Assembly: GCA_027563935.2 (NCBI GenBank)
Contig: JANVAS020000203.1
Coordinates: 6,324,001 to 6,388,000 of the forward strand
DNA from: Costus lasius
Taxonomy: Eukaryota > Streptophyta > Magnoliopsida > Zingiberales > Costaceae
Direction of reading: 5' to 3'
Length of the DNA: 64,000 bases
How positions within the stretch are numbered: the first letter of the stretch is position 1; each line of letters opens with the position of its first letter. Below the pieces are notes generated by a model. The model saw nothing but the letters and a program-made list of their open reading frames with translations. It had not been told where the DNA came from and searched no databases. Shown piece by piece: positions 32,408-43,417 of this stretch. Both the position numbers and the translations under genes were made by a program.

Positions 32408-33554
32408 ATGGCAACGAACAATAGCGGTTGGTCACTGCAATCTATCCTTGAGAAGGACAAGTTGGTTGGATCCAACTTGATGGATTGGTATATGAACTTG
32501 AGAATTGTGCTCAAGCTCGAGAGGAAGCTCTATGTCCTTGAGCAGCCTATTCCTGACCCACTTCCGTGCTCGGCCCTAGCAGCTGAGAAGGATGCTTATG
32601 ATAAGCATCAGGCTGACACTTTGGAGGTTGCCAACTTGATGCTAGCCAACATGTCACTTGAATTTAGAGGGCAATATGAATCTAAGAGTGCCTCTGAGAT
32701 TATTTATAGTGTAAGGCAGCTCTTTGATGAATTGGTTAAGCTCAATCCTCCTAAAGTTAATATTCAGTGTGTTGAGCTGAATGGTTTGACCAAGGAACTG
32801 AAATTAAAAATGGAAAGGATCAGGAATAACAAATGCTACTCATGTGGAGGACCACCTCACATAATAAAGGACATAGTGCGACTTCAGAATGAGAAGAAGA
32901 GTGGCAAGGCTTCGTTTTCAAACTTAGGTATTTATGTTACTGAAGTCAATCTTTCTACTTCTATGTCATGGGTATTGGATACCGCATGTGGAGCTCATAT
33001 TTGTACAAATATGCAGGGGCTCAAGAAAAGTAGATCGGTGCGGCCTGAAGAGATTGACCTACGGGTTGGAAACGGGGCACAAGTTGTTGCTGTTGCCGTA
33101 GGAGTTTTTACTCTCTCTTTGCCTTTTGGACTTCTGTTAGAGCTAGATAGTTTCTATTATGTACCTTCGCTTACTAAGAACATTGTATCCATTCCTTTCT
33201 TTGCAAGAAGGGGTTTAAATTTGAAATAAATAAGAACTCTTGTTCTTTTTCATTTGCAAATGTGTTCTATGGGAAGGGTACTTTATGCAATGGTTTATTT
33301 GACATTGACATGGATAGCTCTATTTGCAACATAAATAATAAAAGGACCAAACTGAGTAGTTCAGTTGGTGCTTTCCTATGGCATTGTTGATTAGCCCATA
33401 AAAACAAGAATCGCATTCAACAACTCCATGCAAATTGGTTGTTAGGTTTAAGTTCCTTGGAGGAATTTGATACATATGAGCCTTGTTTGTTAGGGAAAAT
33501 GACAAAGGCACCTTTCACCAAGATTGGTGAAAGGGCAGGAGGTTTGTTGGATCT
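32408..33554 (+). pseudogene. Element G: gag, protease and pre-integrase remnant
   Basis: Open from ATG 32408 to 33229 (273 codons). The Gag N-terminus aligns with C and I, but about 110 residues of central Gag are deleted after RQLFDE, removing the QARTERF and SLPPSF blocks. The zinc knuckle is reduced to CYSCGG with no proper H and final C. The protease motif DTAC and ICTNMQGLKKSR are kept. A frameshift near 33229 is followed by a readable pre-integrase segment with a stop at a Cys/Arg position near 33390. The segment ends at GGLLDL, where H entered at GATCT. Confidence 0.85.
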
Positions 33555-35719
33555 TGATGTAGGGGGGAAGCGTGTGACAACAAACTACTAAATTAAAATT
33601 CAGTTATTTATTTTTTGAATTTTCAGAAAACAGCATATTCATGAAAGCAGCTAGAATTCCAGGAGTTCAGAAAATTATTATTTAGCAAATGTGGCAATGT
33701 CATAGAGGGGGTTCCAATCATTCAATATTCAAACTAAATAAACTGCATTGTAGAACTAAATTAGTTCTTGACATGCGTATCAAAATGGAGAGTAGACTTC
33801 TACTCGAGCATATAGATTTAGTGCAACCAATATAGCTAGTCAGATCGGTAAGTTAAAACTGCACAGAAATGTTTCAGATTGCAAATTTTGCAATGCTTGT
33901 TAGATTGACCCGTTGAACCCGGGTTCGCATCAACTAACCCAAATGAAAGTACAAGATGTGTGCTTCATTATCTGACCAAAGTCCAAGATCTTTGTTGCAA
34001 AGATTGCTCAAAGTACCTGCACAAAACATACTAATCAGATTAGTTGAGAAAATAAATGCAGGATTTGATCATTTATCAAAAGTTGCGGTGTCATGTAGGC
34101 TGATATGCTCAATTTGAATCTTCCCCAACTGGTCCAAATGATAGAACAACATTTGCACTTCATATCCGTGCCAAATGTCAAGATTGTTGTTGCGCCAAAT
34201 TCTTAAAATCCCTGCAAGAAATAGCTTAATCAGATTAGCAATGTAGGAAAACTGAAATAAGAGACAAATAGATTTGGAACAGGGGAAATGGCGCATCTGG
34301 AGCAGGGTTGGTTGGCGGTCGTCCGGTGGTGCACGTTCGCCGGACCTGCTACGACGGGGAGTCACTGTGATGATGGCGAAGAGGTGGCCGGAGTTTGGTG
34401 ACGGGCGGTGACTGGTCGGAGGAACACGATGCGGAAGGGCAGAGCTAGGTCGCGGGCAGGGCAGAAACAGGGGATCTCGCGCTGGAGAAGGATTTGTTGC
34501 CGGCCAGCCAGTGGTTGACCAAATCAAAAACTGCTACTACTGGAGGTTGGTATGGTTGTGGTGACGACGTGGCCGGAGTTTCGGGGAGGACGGTGGCCGG
34601 TCGGAGGAGGACGACGGTGAAAGGCGGGAGTCGGGCAGAAACTGGGCGGAAACAGGGGAACACGTCTGTGTTTCGATTCCGGTGATCGGCGTGGCCGATG
34701 GGCGGATGCCAGCGGTTGAAGGTTCGACTATGGGAGGCAAAGTGACATCCGAAGTTTCGTGAAGATCCGACGGTGGGATTGCCGGCGGCGAGCTCTCGAA
34801 ATGACGGAAAATCTGCAGGTTTCCTGGGTGTGCGATGTTGGCAGCGGAGCAGGAGAATTGGGGGGGAAAAGGAGAGATTGGAGAAGAAAGGAAGAGGGAG
34901 GGGCTCAGCCCTAGAAGGAGGAGAAGAGGAGACTAGGTGACAAGCACCTCAGAGAAGGAAGAAGGAGACATCCGATTCATCGGAAGAAAAACCATTTCCA
35001 TTCATTCAAAAACATTCTGTCTTTACAAGGTTGAAGCTTTGATACATATAGGAGAAGGAGCGATGTTGCTGAGATGTTGTAGGCGACAGAGACGTTGAAG
35101 TTTCCATCTTCAGCAGGAAAGAGACGTTGGAGAAGTTTCCATTGTTGGCTGTGAGTGAGCATCGCAAGGTTCCAGCGTTGAAGAAGATGAGTGTTGTGCA
35201 AAGAGATTGGTATTTCCTTTGTTGGCTGCAAGCGTGGCACGGTTCCTACGTGAGATTGGCATTGAAGTTTTTCCTTCCGTCGATTGCTTGAGAGACGTTA
35301 TTACACCTTCCTTTGTGAGGTGCCAAGGGAAGACGTTGGAGAGATGTGAACGTTGCAGCTTCCATCTTGAGCAGCAAGGGGGGGAAACGTTGAAGATTTC
35401 CTTCGCTGCAGCTTCCATATTTGCAGCGTTGAGTGTTGACTGAAGATGACACTGGCTGGCGTGTCACGAGAGCTTTAGCTGGCTGATGCATGATTTGTTT
35501 GGTTTGCCGTTGATGCAGGTCACGTTTTGGAATTGATTCGCGCAACTTATTGAGCTTGAATGTCTTGAGTTTATTGAGTGGTTGAAGTAGTCCTCTACTA
35601 ATTATTGAGCTAGCTTTATAAGTGAGTTTGCTAGCTTATTCGCAAGACTCTGAGCCTTTGTCTATGGCAATCGTAAACTCTATTTGTACCTTCTTGGCCT
35701 ATGATCTCTGCCCCCATCA
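33555..35719 (-). repeat. Element H: 3' LTR (2165 bp)
   Basis: Left LTR, adjacent to the polypurine tract (GGGGAGAAA on the minus strand, about 35720-35729). A GC-rich block (about 34300-34820) contains long but unconvincing ORFs. Confidence 0.93.
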
Positions 35720-37134
35720 TTTCTCCCCGGGTAAAAAAAATTCTTCCCCGAAGAATTGTTCTTGTGGCGATGGAGAAATTTTGGAGAGGCAAGAGCTAAT
35801 TGTCCCTCCAGGATTTGAATCTTCAAATTGTTGTCAGCATCACAGCATATTGTCTTGTTGCTTTTTGTCCACGGTCCAAACTGCATATCAAGGGTACCTG
35901 CATTGAATTCCCTTTCTCGGCCGTACTCATTAGTAAAATTGTCATCGAAAATCACAAGACTTTGAAAAGAACAAGGAATGATGAAATCAATATACTCAAT
36001 TTCAATAAGAGCAGAGTGCAAAGCATGTTTGAGTTCATTGTGTTTTGTTGGTTCCAAAGGTGGCTTAAGGGTATGGGTAGAAGGACCTAACAGACAAAAT
36101 TCAAGGATCATAGGGTCCTGGAAGAGATTTTCTAAGTCTAGGGGTTGACCTAAAGGTTGAGGATTAGGGTCCAGGTCAAGCTCAAAAGGATTTAACTTAG
36201 GTTCCATGTGAGGTTCAAGAAGACCTATGGGTTTGGGTTCAACTGGATTTTTAGGCAAGTCATCTTTAGGTTTGCTAGAGGTAGTGCTAAGGTCAAGTTG
36301 AGAACCTGTGGGTGTGGGCCCTAAAATTGAGGGTAAAAGTTTTGGCCCTAAAATTGAGGGTGAAGGTACTGGTTCTACTGGAAGGTTTGGTTCTTCATGT
36401 CTTACTTCTTCAAGTTCACTAGTTTCATCAAGACATGAGTTAGGTTCTAAAGTAGGCTCCAAAGTTTGTTCAAGTTCTAAAGGGGTCTCTAAAGGTGACT
36501 TAGGGTTAGGTTGACGATCAGATAAGTCAACTAAAGGTTCCCTAGTATTGGATTTACACTCATCTAGGGGTATGTTTAGAATGGTTGTAGGTAGGTCAAG
36601 TTTCCTTTTAAGATTCTGCTCTACCTCAGTAGCTATTTTGAAAGCTTCTTCTAAAGTGTGTATGGGGTAGTAGGTGAGACCTTTCCAAATATCAAATCTA
36701 AGACCATTCATAAACCGATTAAGTATAACCCTATGAGTTTCTCTAATTCTACTCCTATAGCGGAGATCATTAAAGTTGAATATATATTCAGGCACTGTCA
36801 TATTTTTTTGTGTAAGGCTAATAAATTGGTCACAAAAAGTTTTATGGAGAAATGGAGAATCATATTTTTCTTCTAGTTTATAAAGCATCTCATCCCATTT
36901 TTCAATAGGGGGGCGTCTAAACATTTCTAGGTTTCTTTCTACACTGGTCCAGTATAATTTAGCTGTGCCTTCTAGGAGACATCGGGTGAACCTAACTTTG
37001 CAATGTTCGGGCATGGCAGTTGAATAAAAATAATGCTCAAGTTTTGTTATCCAATCACTAAAATCCATAGGGTTAAGAGAACCACTAAAGGTAGGGGGTT
37101 GGAGTCTAGTGGCCATGGGATGTTTTGAAAACAC
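35680..37134 (-). CDS. Element H: Ty3/gypsy-type Gag (484 residues)
   Basis: Single open frame. Residues 10-180 form a retrotransposon gag capsid-like domain: PPTFSGSLNPMDFSDWI near the start, a GTAKLYW block near 56-62, and the helical region TVPEYIFNFNDL... to FKIATEVEQN near 113-173. Residues 185-360 are acidic and proline-rich with repeated LEPTLEP-like and PSILGP motifs. There is no CCHC knuckle and no protease, RT, RNase H or integrase domain. The frame runs through the polypurine tract and 40 bases into the 3' LTR before stopping, so the last 15 or so residues are LTR-encoded. Role inferred: a particle protein, with enzymes supplied by another element. Confidence 0.85.
   Translation of the reverse strand: MFSKHPMATRLQPPTFSGSLNPMDFSDWITKLEHYFYSTAMPEHCKVRFTRCLLEGTAKLYWTSVERNLEMFRRPPIEKWDEMLYKLEEKYDSPFLHKTFCDQFISLTQKNMTVPEYIFNFNDLRYRSRIRETHRVILNRFMNGLRFDIWKGLTYYPIHTLEEAFKIATEVEQNLKRKLDLPTTILNIPLDECKSNTREPLVDLSDRQPNPKSPLETPLELEQTLEPTLEPNSCLDETSELEEVRHEEPNLPVEPVPSPSILGPKLLPSILGPTPTGSQLDLSTTSSKPKDDLPKNPVEPKPIGLLEPHMEPKLNPFELDLDPNPQPLGQPLDLENLFQDPMILEFCLLGPSTHTLKPPLEPTKHNELKHALHSALIEIEYIDFIIPCSFQSLVIFDDNFTNEYGREREFNAGTLDMQFGPWTKSNKTICCDADNNLKIQILEGQLALASPKFLHRHKNNSSGKNFFYPGRNDGGRDHRPRRYK
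35720..35825 (-). pseudogene. Element H: remnant of integrase C-terminal tail in a different frame
   Basis: In the frame offset from gag, the minus strand reads LPLQNFS, then TRTILRGRI, then TRGEMM, with one in-frame TAG before it. K has RPLQNYS, TRIIIRRRI and TRGEMM at the same distance from its polypurine tract (63339-63450). This shows H derives from a pol-containing K-like parent. Confidence 0.7.
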
Positions 37135-37442
37135 AATATAATCCTTTGAAAATACAGCTCCCTAAGATGTCAAAAATGATTTCAGCTAGTATGAAAAATT
37201 TATCTCAGAATAAACAAACTAGCATGCAAACAATAAGCACATAATAATTTTTTTTTTTTATCAAATAGCAAAATATGCAAACTAAATGATATGAACAATG
37301 AAACATGAAAGTAGAATGCAAAACTAAATATAAATAAACATGAAGAATTTTTTTTTTTTTTTTTTTTTTTTTGTCCAGAGAGAGAAGCAAGGATCGTGTA
37401 GGCAGACAAGAGTTGCCAACGAACCTGCTCTGATACCAAAAC
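37135..37442 (-). other. Element H: short leader with primer site
   Basis: About 300 bases from primer site to gag ATG. The primer site at 37427-37438 reads TGGTATCAGAGC on the minus strand, four bases from the LTR edge. A run of 25 T (plus strand) lies at 37348-37372. Confidence 0.88.
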
Positions 37443-39606
37443 TGATGTAGGGGGGAAGCGTGTGACAACAAACTACTAAATTAAAATTCAGTTATTTATT
37501 TTTTGAATTTTCAGAAAACAGCATATTCATGAAAGCAGCTAGAATTCCAGGAGTTCAGAAAATTATTATTTAGCAAATGTGGCAATGTCATAGAGGGGGT
37601 TCCAATCATTCAATATTCAAACTAAATAAACTGCATTGTAGAACTAAATTAGTTCTTGACATGCGTATCAAAATGGAGAGTAGACTTCTACTCGAGCATA
37701 TAGATTTAGTGCAACCAATATAGCTAGTCAGATCGGTAAGTTAAAACTGCATAGAAATGTTTCAGATTGCAAATTTTGCAATGCTTGTTAGATTGACCCG
37801 TTGAACCCGGGTTCGCATCAACTAACCCAAATGAAAGTACAAGATGTGTGCTTCATTATCTGACCAAAGTCCAAGATCTTTGTTGCAAAGATTGCTCAAA
37901 GTACCTGCACAAAACATACTAATCAGATTAGTTGAGAAAATAAATGCAGGATTTGATCATTTATCAAAAGTTGCGGTGTCATGTAGGCTGATATGCTCAA
38001 TTTGAATCTTCTCCAACTGGTCCAAATGATAGAAAAACATTTGCACTTCATATCCGTGCCAAATGTCAAGATTGTTGTTGCGCCAAATTCTTAAAATCCC
38101 TGCAAGAAATAGCTTAATCAGATTAGCAATGTAGGAAAACTGAAATAAGAGACAAATAGATTTGGAACAGGGGAAATGGCGCGTCTGGAGCAGGGTTGGT
38201 TGGCGGTCGTCCGGTGGTGCACGTTCGCCGGACCTGCTACGACGGGGAGTCACTGTGATGATGGCGAAGAGGTGGCCGGAGTTTGGTGACGGGCGGTGAC
38301 TGGTCGGAGGAACACGATGCGGAAGGGCGGAGCTACGTCGCGGGCAGGGCAGAAACAGGGGATCTCACGCTGGAGAAGGATTTGTTGCCGGCCGGCCAGT
38401 GGTTGACCAAATCAAAAACTGCTACTACTGGAGGTTGGTATGGTTGTGGTGACGACGTGGCCGGAGTTTCGGGGCGGACGGTGGCCGGTCGGAGGAGGAC
38501 GACGGTGAAAGGCGGGAGTCAGGCAGAAACTGGGCGGAAACAGGGGAACACGTCTGTGTTTCGATTCCGGTGATCGGTGTGGCAGATGGGCGGATGCCGG
38601 CGGTTGAAGGTTCGACTATGGGAGGCGAAGTGACATCCGAAGTTTCGTGAAGATCCGACGGTGGGATTGCCGGCGGCGAGCTCTCGAAATGACAGAAAAT
38701 CTGCAGGTTTGCTGGGTGTGCGATGTTGGCAGCGGAGCAGGAGAATTGGGGGGAAAAGGAGAGATTGGAGAAGAAAGGAAGAGGGAGGGGCTCAGCCCTA
38801 GAAGGAGGAGAAGAGGAGACTAGGTGACAAGCACCTCAGAGAAGGAAGAAGGAGACATCCGATTCATCGGAAGAAAAACCATTTCCATTCATTCAAAAAC
38901 ATTCTGTCTTTACAAGGTTGAAGCTTTGATACATATAGGAGAAGGAGCGATGTTGCTGAGATGTTGTAGGCGACAGAGACGCTGTAGTTTCCATCTTCAG
39001 CAGGAAAGAGACGTTGGAGAAGTTTCCATTGTTGGCTGTGAGTGAGCATCGCAAGGTTCCAGCGTTGAAGAAGATGAGTGTTGTGCAAAGAGATTGGTAT
39101 TTCCTTTGTTGGCTGCAAGCGTGGCACGGTTCCTACGTGAGATTGGCATTGAAGTTTTTCCTTCCGTCGATTGCTTGAGAGACGTTATTACACCTTCCTT
39201 TGTGAGGTGCCAAGGGAAGACGTTGGAGAGATGTGAACGTTGCAGCTTCCATCTTGAGCAGCAAGGGGGGGAAACGTTGAAGATTTCCTTCGCTGCAGCT
39301 TCCATATTTGCAGCGTTGAGTGTTGACTGAAGATGACACTGGCTGGCGTGTCACGAGAGCTTTAGCTGGCTGATGCATGATTTGTTTGGTTTGCCGTTGA
39401 TGCAGGTCACGTTTTGGAATTGATTCGCGCAACTTATTGAGCTTGAATGTCTTGAGTTTATTGAGTGGTTGAAGTAGTCCTCTACTAATTATTGAGCTAG
39501 CTTTATAAGTGAGTTTGCTAGCTTATTCGCAAGACTCTGAGCCTTTGTCTATGGCAATCGTAAACTCCATTTGTATCTTCTTGGCCTGTGATCTCTGCCC
39601 CCATCA
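37443..39606 (-). repeat. Element H: 5' LTR (2164 bp)
   Basis: Right LTR, direct repeat of 33555-35719, flanked by GATCT on its right. Confidence 0.93.
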
Positions 39607-41310
39607 GATCTCATACATAGCGATGTGTGTGTGGCATTCAATAGGCAAGCCAGAGGTGGCCACAACTACTTCATCACATTTACTGATGATTTCAGTATAT
39701 ATGGTTATGTCTACCCAATGTGACATAAGTCTGAATCATTTGAGAAATTCAAAGAGTTCAGACATGAAGTAGAGAACCAACTTGGTAGATCCATTAAGGC
39801 TCTTCGATCAGATCGTGGTGGAGATTACCTGAGTGGTTAGTTTCTTGACTATGTAAGATAGTGAGGGATTTTATCCCAACTCACTCCTCCTGGAACACCC
39901 CAATGGAATGGTGTGTCTGAAAGGAGAAATCAAACTTTGTTGGACATGGTTCGATGCATGATGAGTCATGCAACTCTACCTCCCTCATTCTGGGGACATT
40001 CGCTTAATACAACTTCTCTAATACTGAATAACGTTCCATCTAAAAGTGTCTACAAAATACCATATGAGGTATGGAGTGGGAGACGGCCTAATTTATCTTT
40101 TATTAAGATCTAGGGATGTGAGGCATATGTCAAGCGTCAGGATTCTAGCAAGCTAGAACCTAGATCTAATAAATGTATATTTGTGGGGTACCATAAGGAA
40201 ACTAAGGGTTACTACTTCTATAATCACTCTGAGAACAAAGTATTTGTTGCTCGAAATGTTGTCTTTCTAGAGAAGGAGTTTCTCATGAAAGAAGTTAGTG
40301 GGAGGAAGTTTGACTTGGACGAGGTCCAAGAGCAACCACAAAATGTAGAGATGGAACCTGAGCCTCCTGCACTGGTTGATGGGCAACCTGAGCCTCAGAC
40401 GCAGGCCCCACGTAGGTCTGGGAGGATTCGTCATGCACCTGAGAGGTATGGGTCATTGTCGACCCAACACGATGGGATATTCATCATTGAGGATGAACCC
40501 AAGACTTATGATGAGGCGGTCAGTGGACTGGACTCCGAGAGATGGCTTGACGCCATGAGATTCGAAATGGATTCCATGTCAGCTAACCAAGTCTGGGATT
40601 TGGTTGAGTTACCTGATGGGGTAAAACCCATAGGGTGTAAATGGGTCTTCAAGAAGAAGACAGACATGGATGGCAACGTGGTTACCTATAAAGGTAGACT
40701 AGTGGCTAAGGGATTCAAACAAGTCAACAGGGTAGACTATGATGAAACCTTTTCGCCAGTTGCTATGTTCAAATCCATTAGGATTCTGCTTGCTATAGCT
40801 GCATAACATGATTATGAGATATGGCAGATGGATGTAAAGACAGCTTTCCTTAATGGGAAACTAACTGGGGATTTGTATATGACACAAACTGATGGCTTCA
40901 TCCATCCTACAGAGGCCAATAAGGTCTATAGGCTAAAGAGATCCATCTATGGATTAAAGCAAGCGTCTCGAAGTTGGAATCTTCAATTTGATGAAGCTGT
41001 GAGAGATTATGGCTTTATCAAAAGTGAAGATGATGCCTGTGCATACAGAAAATTCAGTGGGAGCTTGGTGACTTTTCTGGTCTTTTGTGTCGATGACATA
41101 CTACTCATCGGGAACGTCATCCCTAGTCTTCAAGCTGTGAAGACATGGTTAGGGAAATGTTTTGAGATGAATGACTTAGGGGAGGCCGCCTATATCCTAG
41201 GCGTGAGGATCTACAGGGATAGATCCAAGAGACTCCTAGCCCTTAGTCAAAGTACTTACATTGATAAGGTCATGGAGAGGTTTAGCTTGGAGCAATCCAA
41301 GAAAGGGTAA
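39607..41310 (+). pseudogene. Element G: integrase to reverse transcriptase remnant
   Basis: Continues G pol after H. Integrase blocks FITFTDDFS, ALRSDRGGDYLSG and GTPQWNGVSERRN are readable, with several stops between 39720 and 39860 and a TAG at a Trp codon near 40112. The stretch 40183-40806 is open and carries the linker with RRSGRIRHAPERYG and the RT start KWVFKKKTDMDGNV. A TAA at 40804 precedes DVKTAFLNGKL (40828 on). The active site reads CVDD instead of YVDD. The segment ends at QSKKG, where O entered. Confidence 0.85.
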
Positions 41311-43373
41311 TGATGACACCAAAATATATAGTATATTTTGTATCATTTTAGATATCTTTTCATGCTAAAGTGAGGATCTTATTACTTGTTTTCATGCTAA
41401 ATTCATCGAATATTGCAAAGTCTACATCTATTTTGGTTTTTCACGATGTTCAGGTAAAAAGGCATTATTTCAAGGAGTTTTCAAATAAAATCAAACACAT
41501 AGAAGAGTTACCATCATCAAGAGGAGATCACATAAGAAATTTCACGCAAAACGGAGTAACTCAGCAAATTACGGCAGTGTCGTAACCTATTTTAGGGTAC
41601 CGTATTTTTATACGCTACAGTAAAATCTGAGCCACTGCCGTATTTTGAGGAGTTTTTAAACAGAAGGTTTTTCAGATTTTACGGTAGTACTGTAAACCAG
41701 ATTACGGTACCGTATTTCAGAGCACTTCAGAAAAAAAACATTGCTTGATTTTACAGCACCACCGTAAAGGATTACACGAGCCGTATTTTCCAGCACTTCC
41801 GAACAGAAAGTTTAGCCGATGTTATGGCAATACCTTAAACCAGATTACGGTACCGTATTACCCATACAACATCGGATCAGAAAACTTGACCGATTTTATG
41901 AAGTATTACACTGCCATATTTCTGTTGTTAAATGCGATTTCGAGGTCAATTCTGAAGTCCGATTCTTTCATAGATGATTACGGGTGAACCAGAGGTTTAC
42001 ATTCGAAGTTGTAAGAAGCAATAAGAGAGCTTGGGACGGGAGGATTACACACACACCGAAAGCCCCAATTTTCATCAACTGTGGAAGGAGAAACCGTCAT
42101 TCACGCCGCCGCCTAGGGTTCCCCCGCCGCGACCAATCTAGACAACCTCTGGCCATGATTTTCAAACTGAAGCTTCGTTTGAAGGAGGAGAGGACATGCT
42201 AGAAGTTTCAGATCGAAAGGAGATCAATTGGAAGACGAATCAAAAAAAGAAGAGGCGCCGACACTGTTCATCGCCTCAAATTGCAAATTACGGCTGTGTT
42301 TTATTTCACATCCGTGCTATATTTTCTTAAACTCTTCTTTTTGCTTGAGTTTTGATCTTCTGAAACCATGACTTATTGTAATTCCTTCACGATGCTAGCT
42401 TAAACTACTTTTGGGACATGGGGGAGTAATTCACTTGATTTTTAATGACTAGATGACTATTTATTTTCACTATTTCATTGCGTTTAATCTTAGCATGATG
42501 ATTTTGCTCATGTGATATTTTTGCTTAGACTCTCTATAGATCCATGTTACTAATCATGTTTTTAGAATTTTCGCTATTGACTGAAAAGTAATTGATTGAG
42601 AATTCAGAACCCTAGAATTGCATGTTAGGAACCCTTTCTTAGGTTAGATCCAATTTGTTCAGTTCTAGTAGATTAATTGCCATGATAATAACATGAATCT
42701 ATAGATCGAGTCTAATTGTCAAACGTGGAGATCTTGCACGAAAGTGAAGATCGGAACATTGGAGATCCATGAGTAAAACTAGTGTTGAGGCTCGAATGCA
42801 CGAAAGTGATCCTTGAGATTCCACTAAAGATTATCAACCTAGAATTCGGATGCATGAAAGTGATCCTTGAGTTCATTGATTGATGATTTACTTATCTTCA
42901 GTGTTGGGATGAATCTTGCACAAAAGCGAAGATTAATCCCTGCATGGTTGTTAGCACTATAGTGAAACAATCCTTTTATTAAGTAATTTGCATCCTCATA
43001 GTGATAAAATTAAACTGATGAATTCTTTATTCATGTCTAGTCATAGAAATTATAGTGAATGAAACCCTAGTCCCAGTTCTCTCCCTGATAGTATTTCTTT
43101 ATGTGTGTTTGCGTTATTTGCTTGACTTTCGTTCGATTACCTAGATAGTAAGAAATCAATTGATTAGTACTTGACAACATAGGTCTCTGTGGGTTCGATA
43201 TCTTTCTTTATTACTTCGAGTATACGTGCACTTGCGGAGATAACAACAAGTGTGGTAATTGAACAAGTTTTTAGAGCCGTATCAGGGGGTGACAAGTCCC
43301 TGTGCACCATAACTTAGGTTTTGGCTGCGACTTTAGAAATAAGTTTTATTTACCTACTTGTTGGGATACAACA
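41311..43373. mobile_element. Solo LTR O (2063 bp)
   Basis: TGATGACACC...GGATACAACA, flanked by GGTAA (41306-41310) and GGTAC (43374-43378), a TSD with one mutated base; the pol sequence of G is co-linear across it. No internal coding region or second LTR. Family unknown. A conserved-looking end segment (about 43185-43290) with CTGTGGGTTCGATATC suggests plus orientation. Confidence 0.75.
41570..41950. repeat. Degenerate tandem repeat with palindromic core in O
   Basis: Three to four divergent units of roughly 105-120 bp, each with versions of TTACGGTACCGTATT. The core ACGGTACCGT is a perfect 10-bp palindrome. Confidence 0.6.
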
Positions 43374-43417
43374 GGTACCTTCCAGTGAGACATGGCCTTA
43401 CTCTCTCAAAGAGTCAG
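43374..43417 (+). pseudogene. Element G: 44-bp pol fragment between O and N
   Basis: Encodes YLPVRHGLTLSKSQC, the same block as in C and A. It proves that O and N are two separate insertions only 44 bp apart in the target. Confidence 0.88.

Larger units (their letters stand above)
33555..39606 (-). mobile_element. Element H: gag-only LTR retrotransposon (Ty3/gypsy type)
   Basis: Complete non-autonomous element with 5-bp TSD GATCT (33550-33554 and 39607-39611), LTRs of 2165 and 2164 bp with TGATGTAGG...CCATCA ends, and only 1723 bp between them. It has a primer site and polypurine tract but no pol coding capacity. LTRs differ at about 20 positions by eye (about 1%). This fits the plant TR-GAG class of terminal-repeat retrotransposons with a gag domain. 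Confidence 0.9.

Noticed and set aside
34069..34527. 152-codon minus ORF in the LTR of H, proline- and arginine-rich
   Set aside because: Inside an LTR, in a GC-rich block, and the second LTR copy does not preserve the same frame at full length. No recognisable domain.
37348..37372. Run of 25 T as a retroposed poly-A tail
   Set aside because: It lies inside the leader of H with no retroposed gene next to it; a simple homopolymer is enough.
41311..43373. Possible host gene fragment between two pieces of pol
   Set aside because: TG...CA ends and near-perfect TSD at a break in G pol show it is an inserted LTR.
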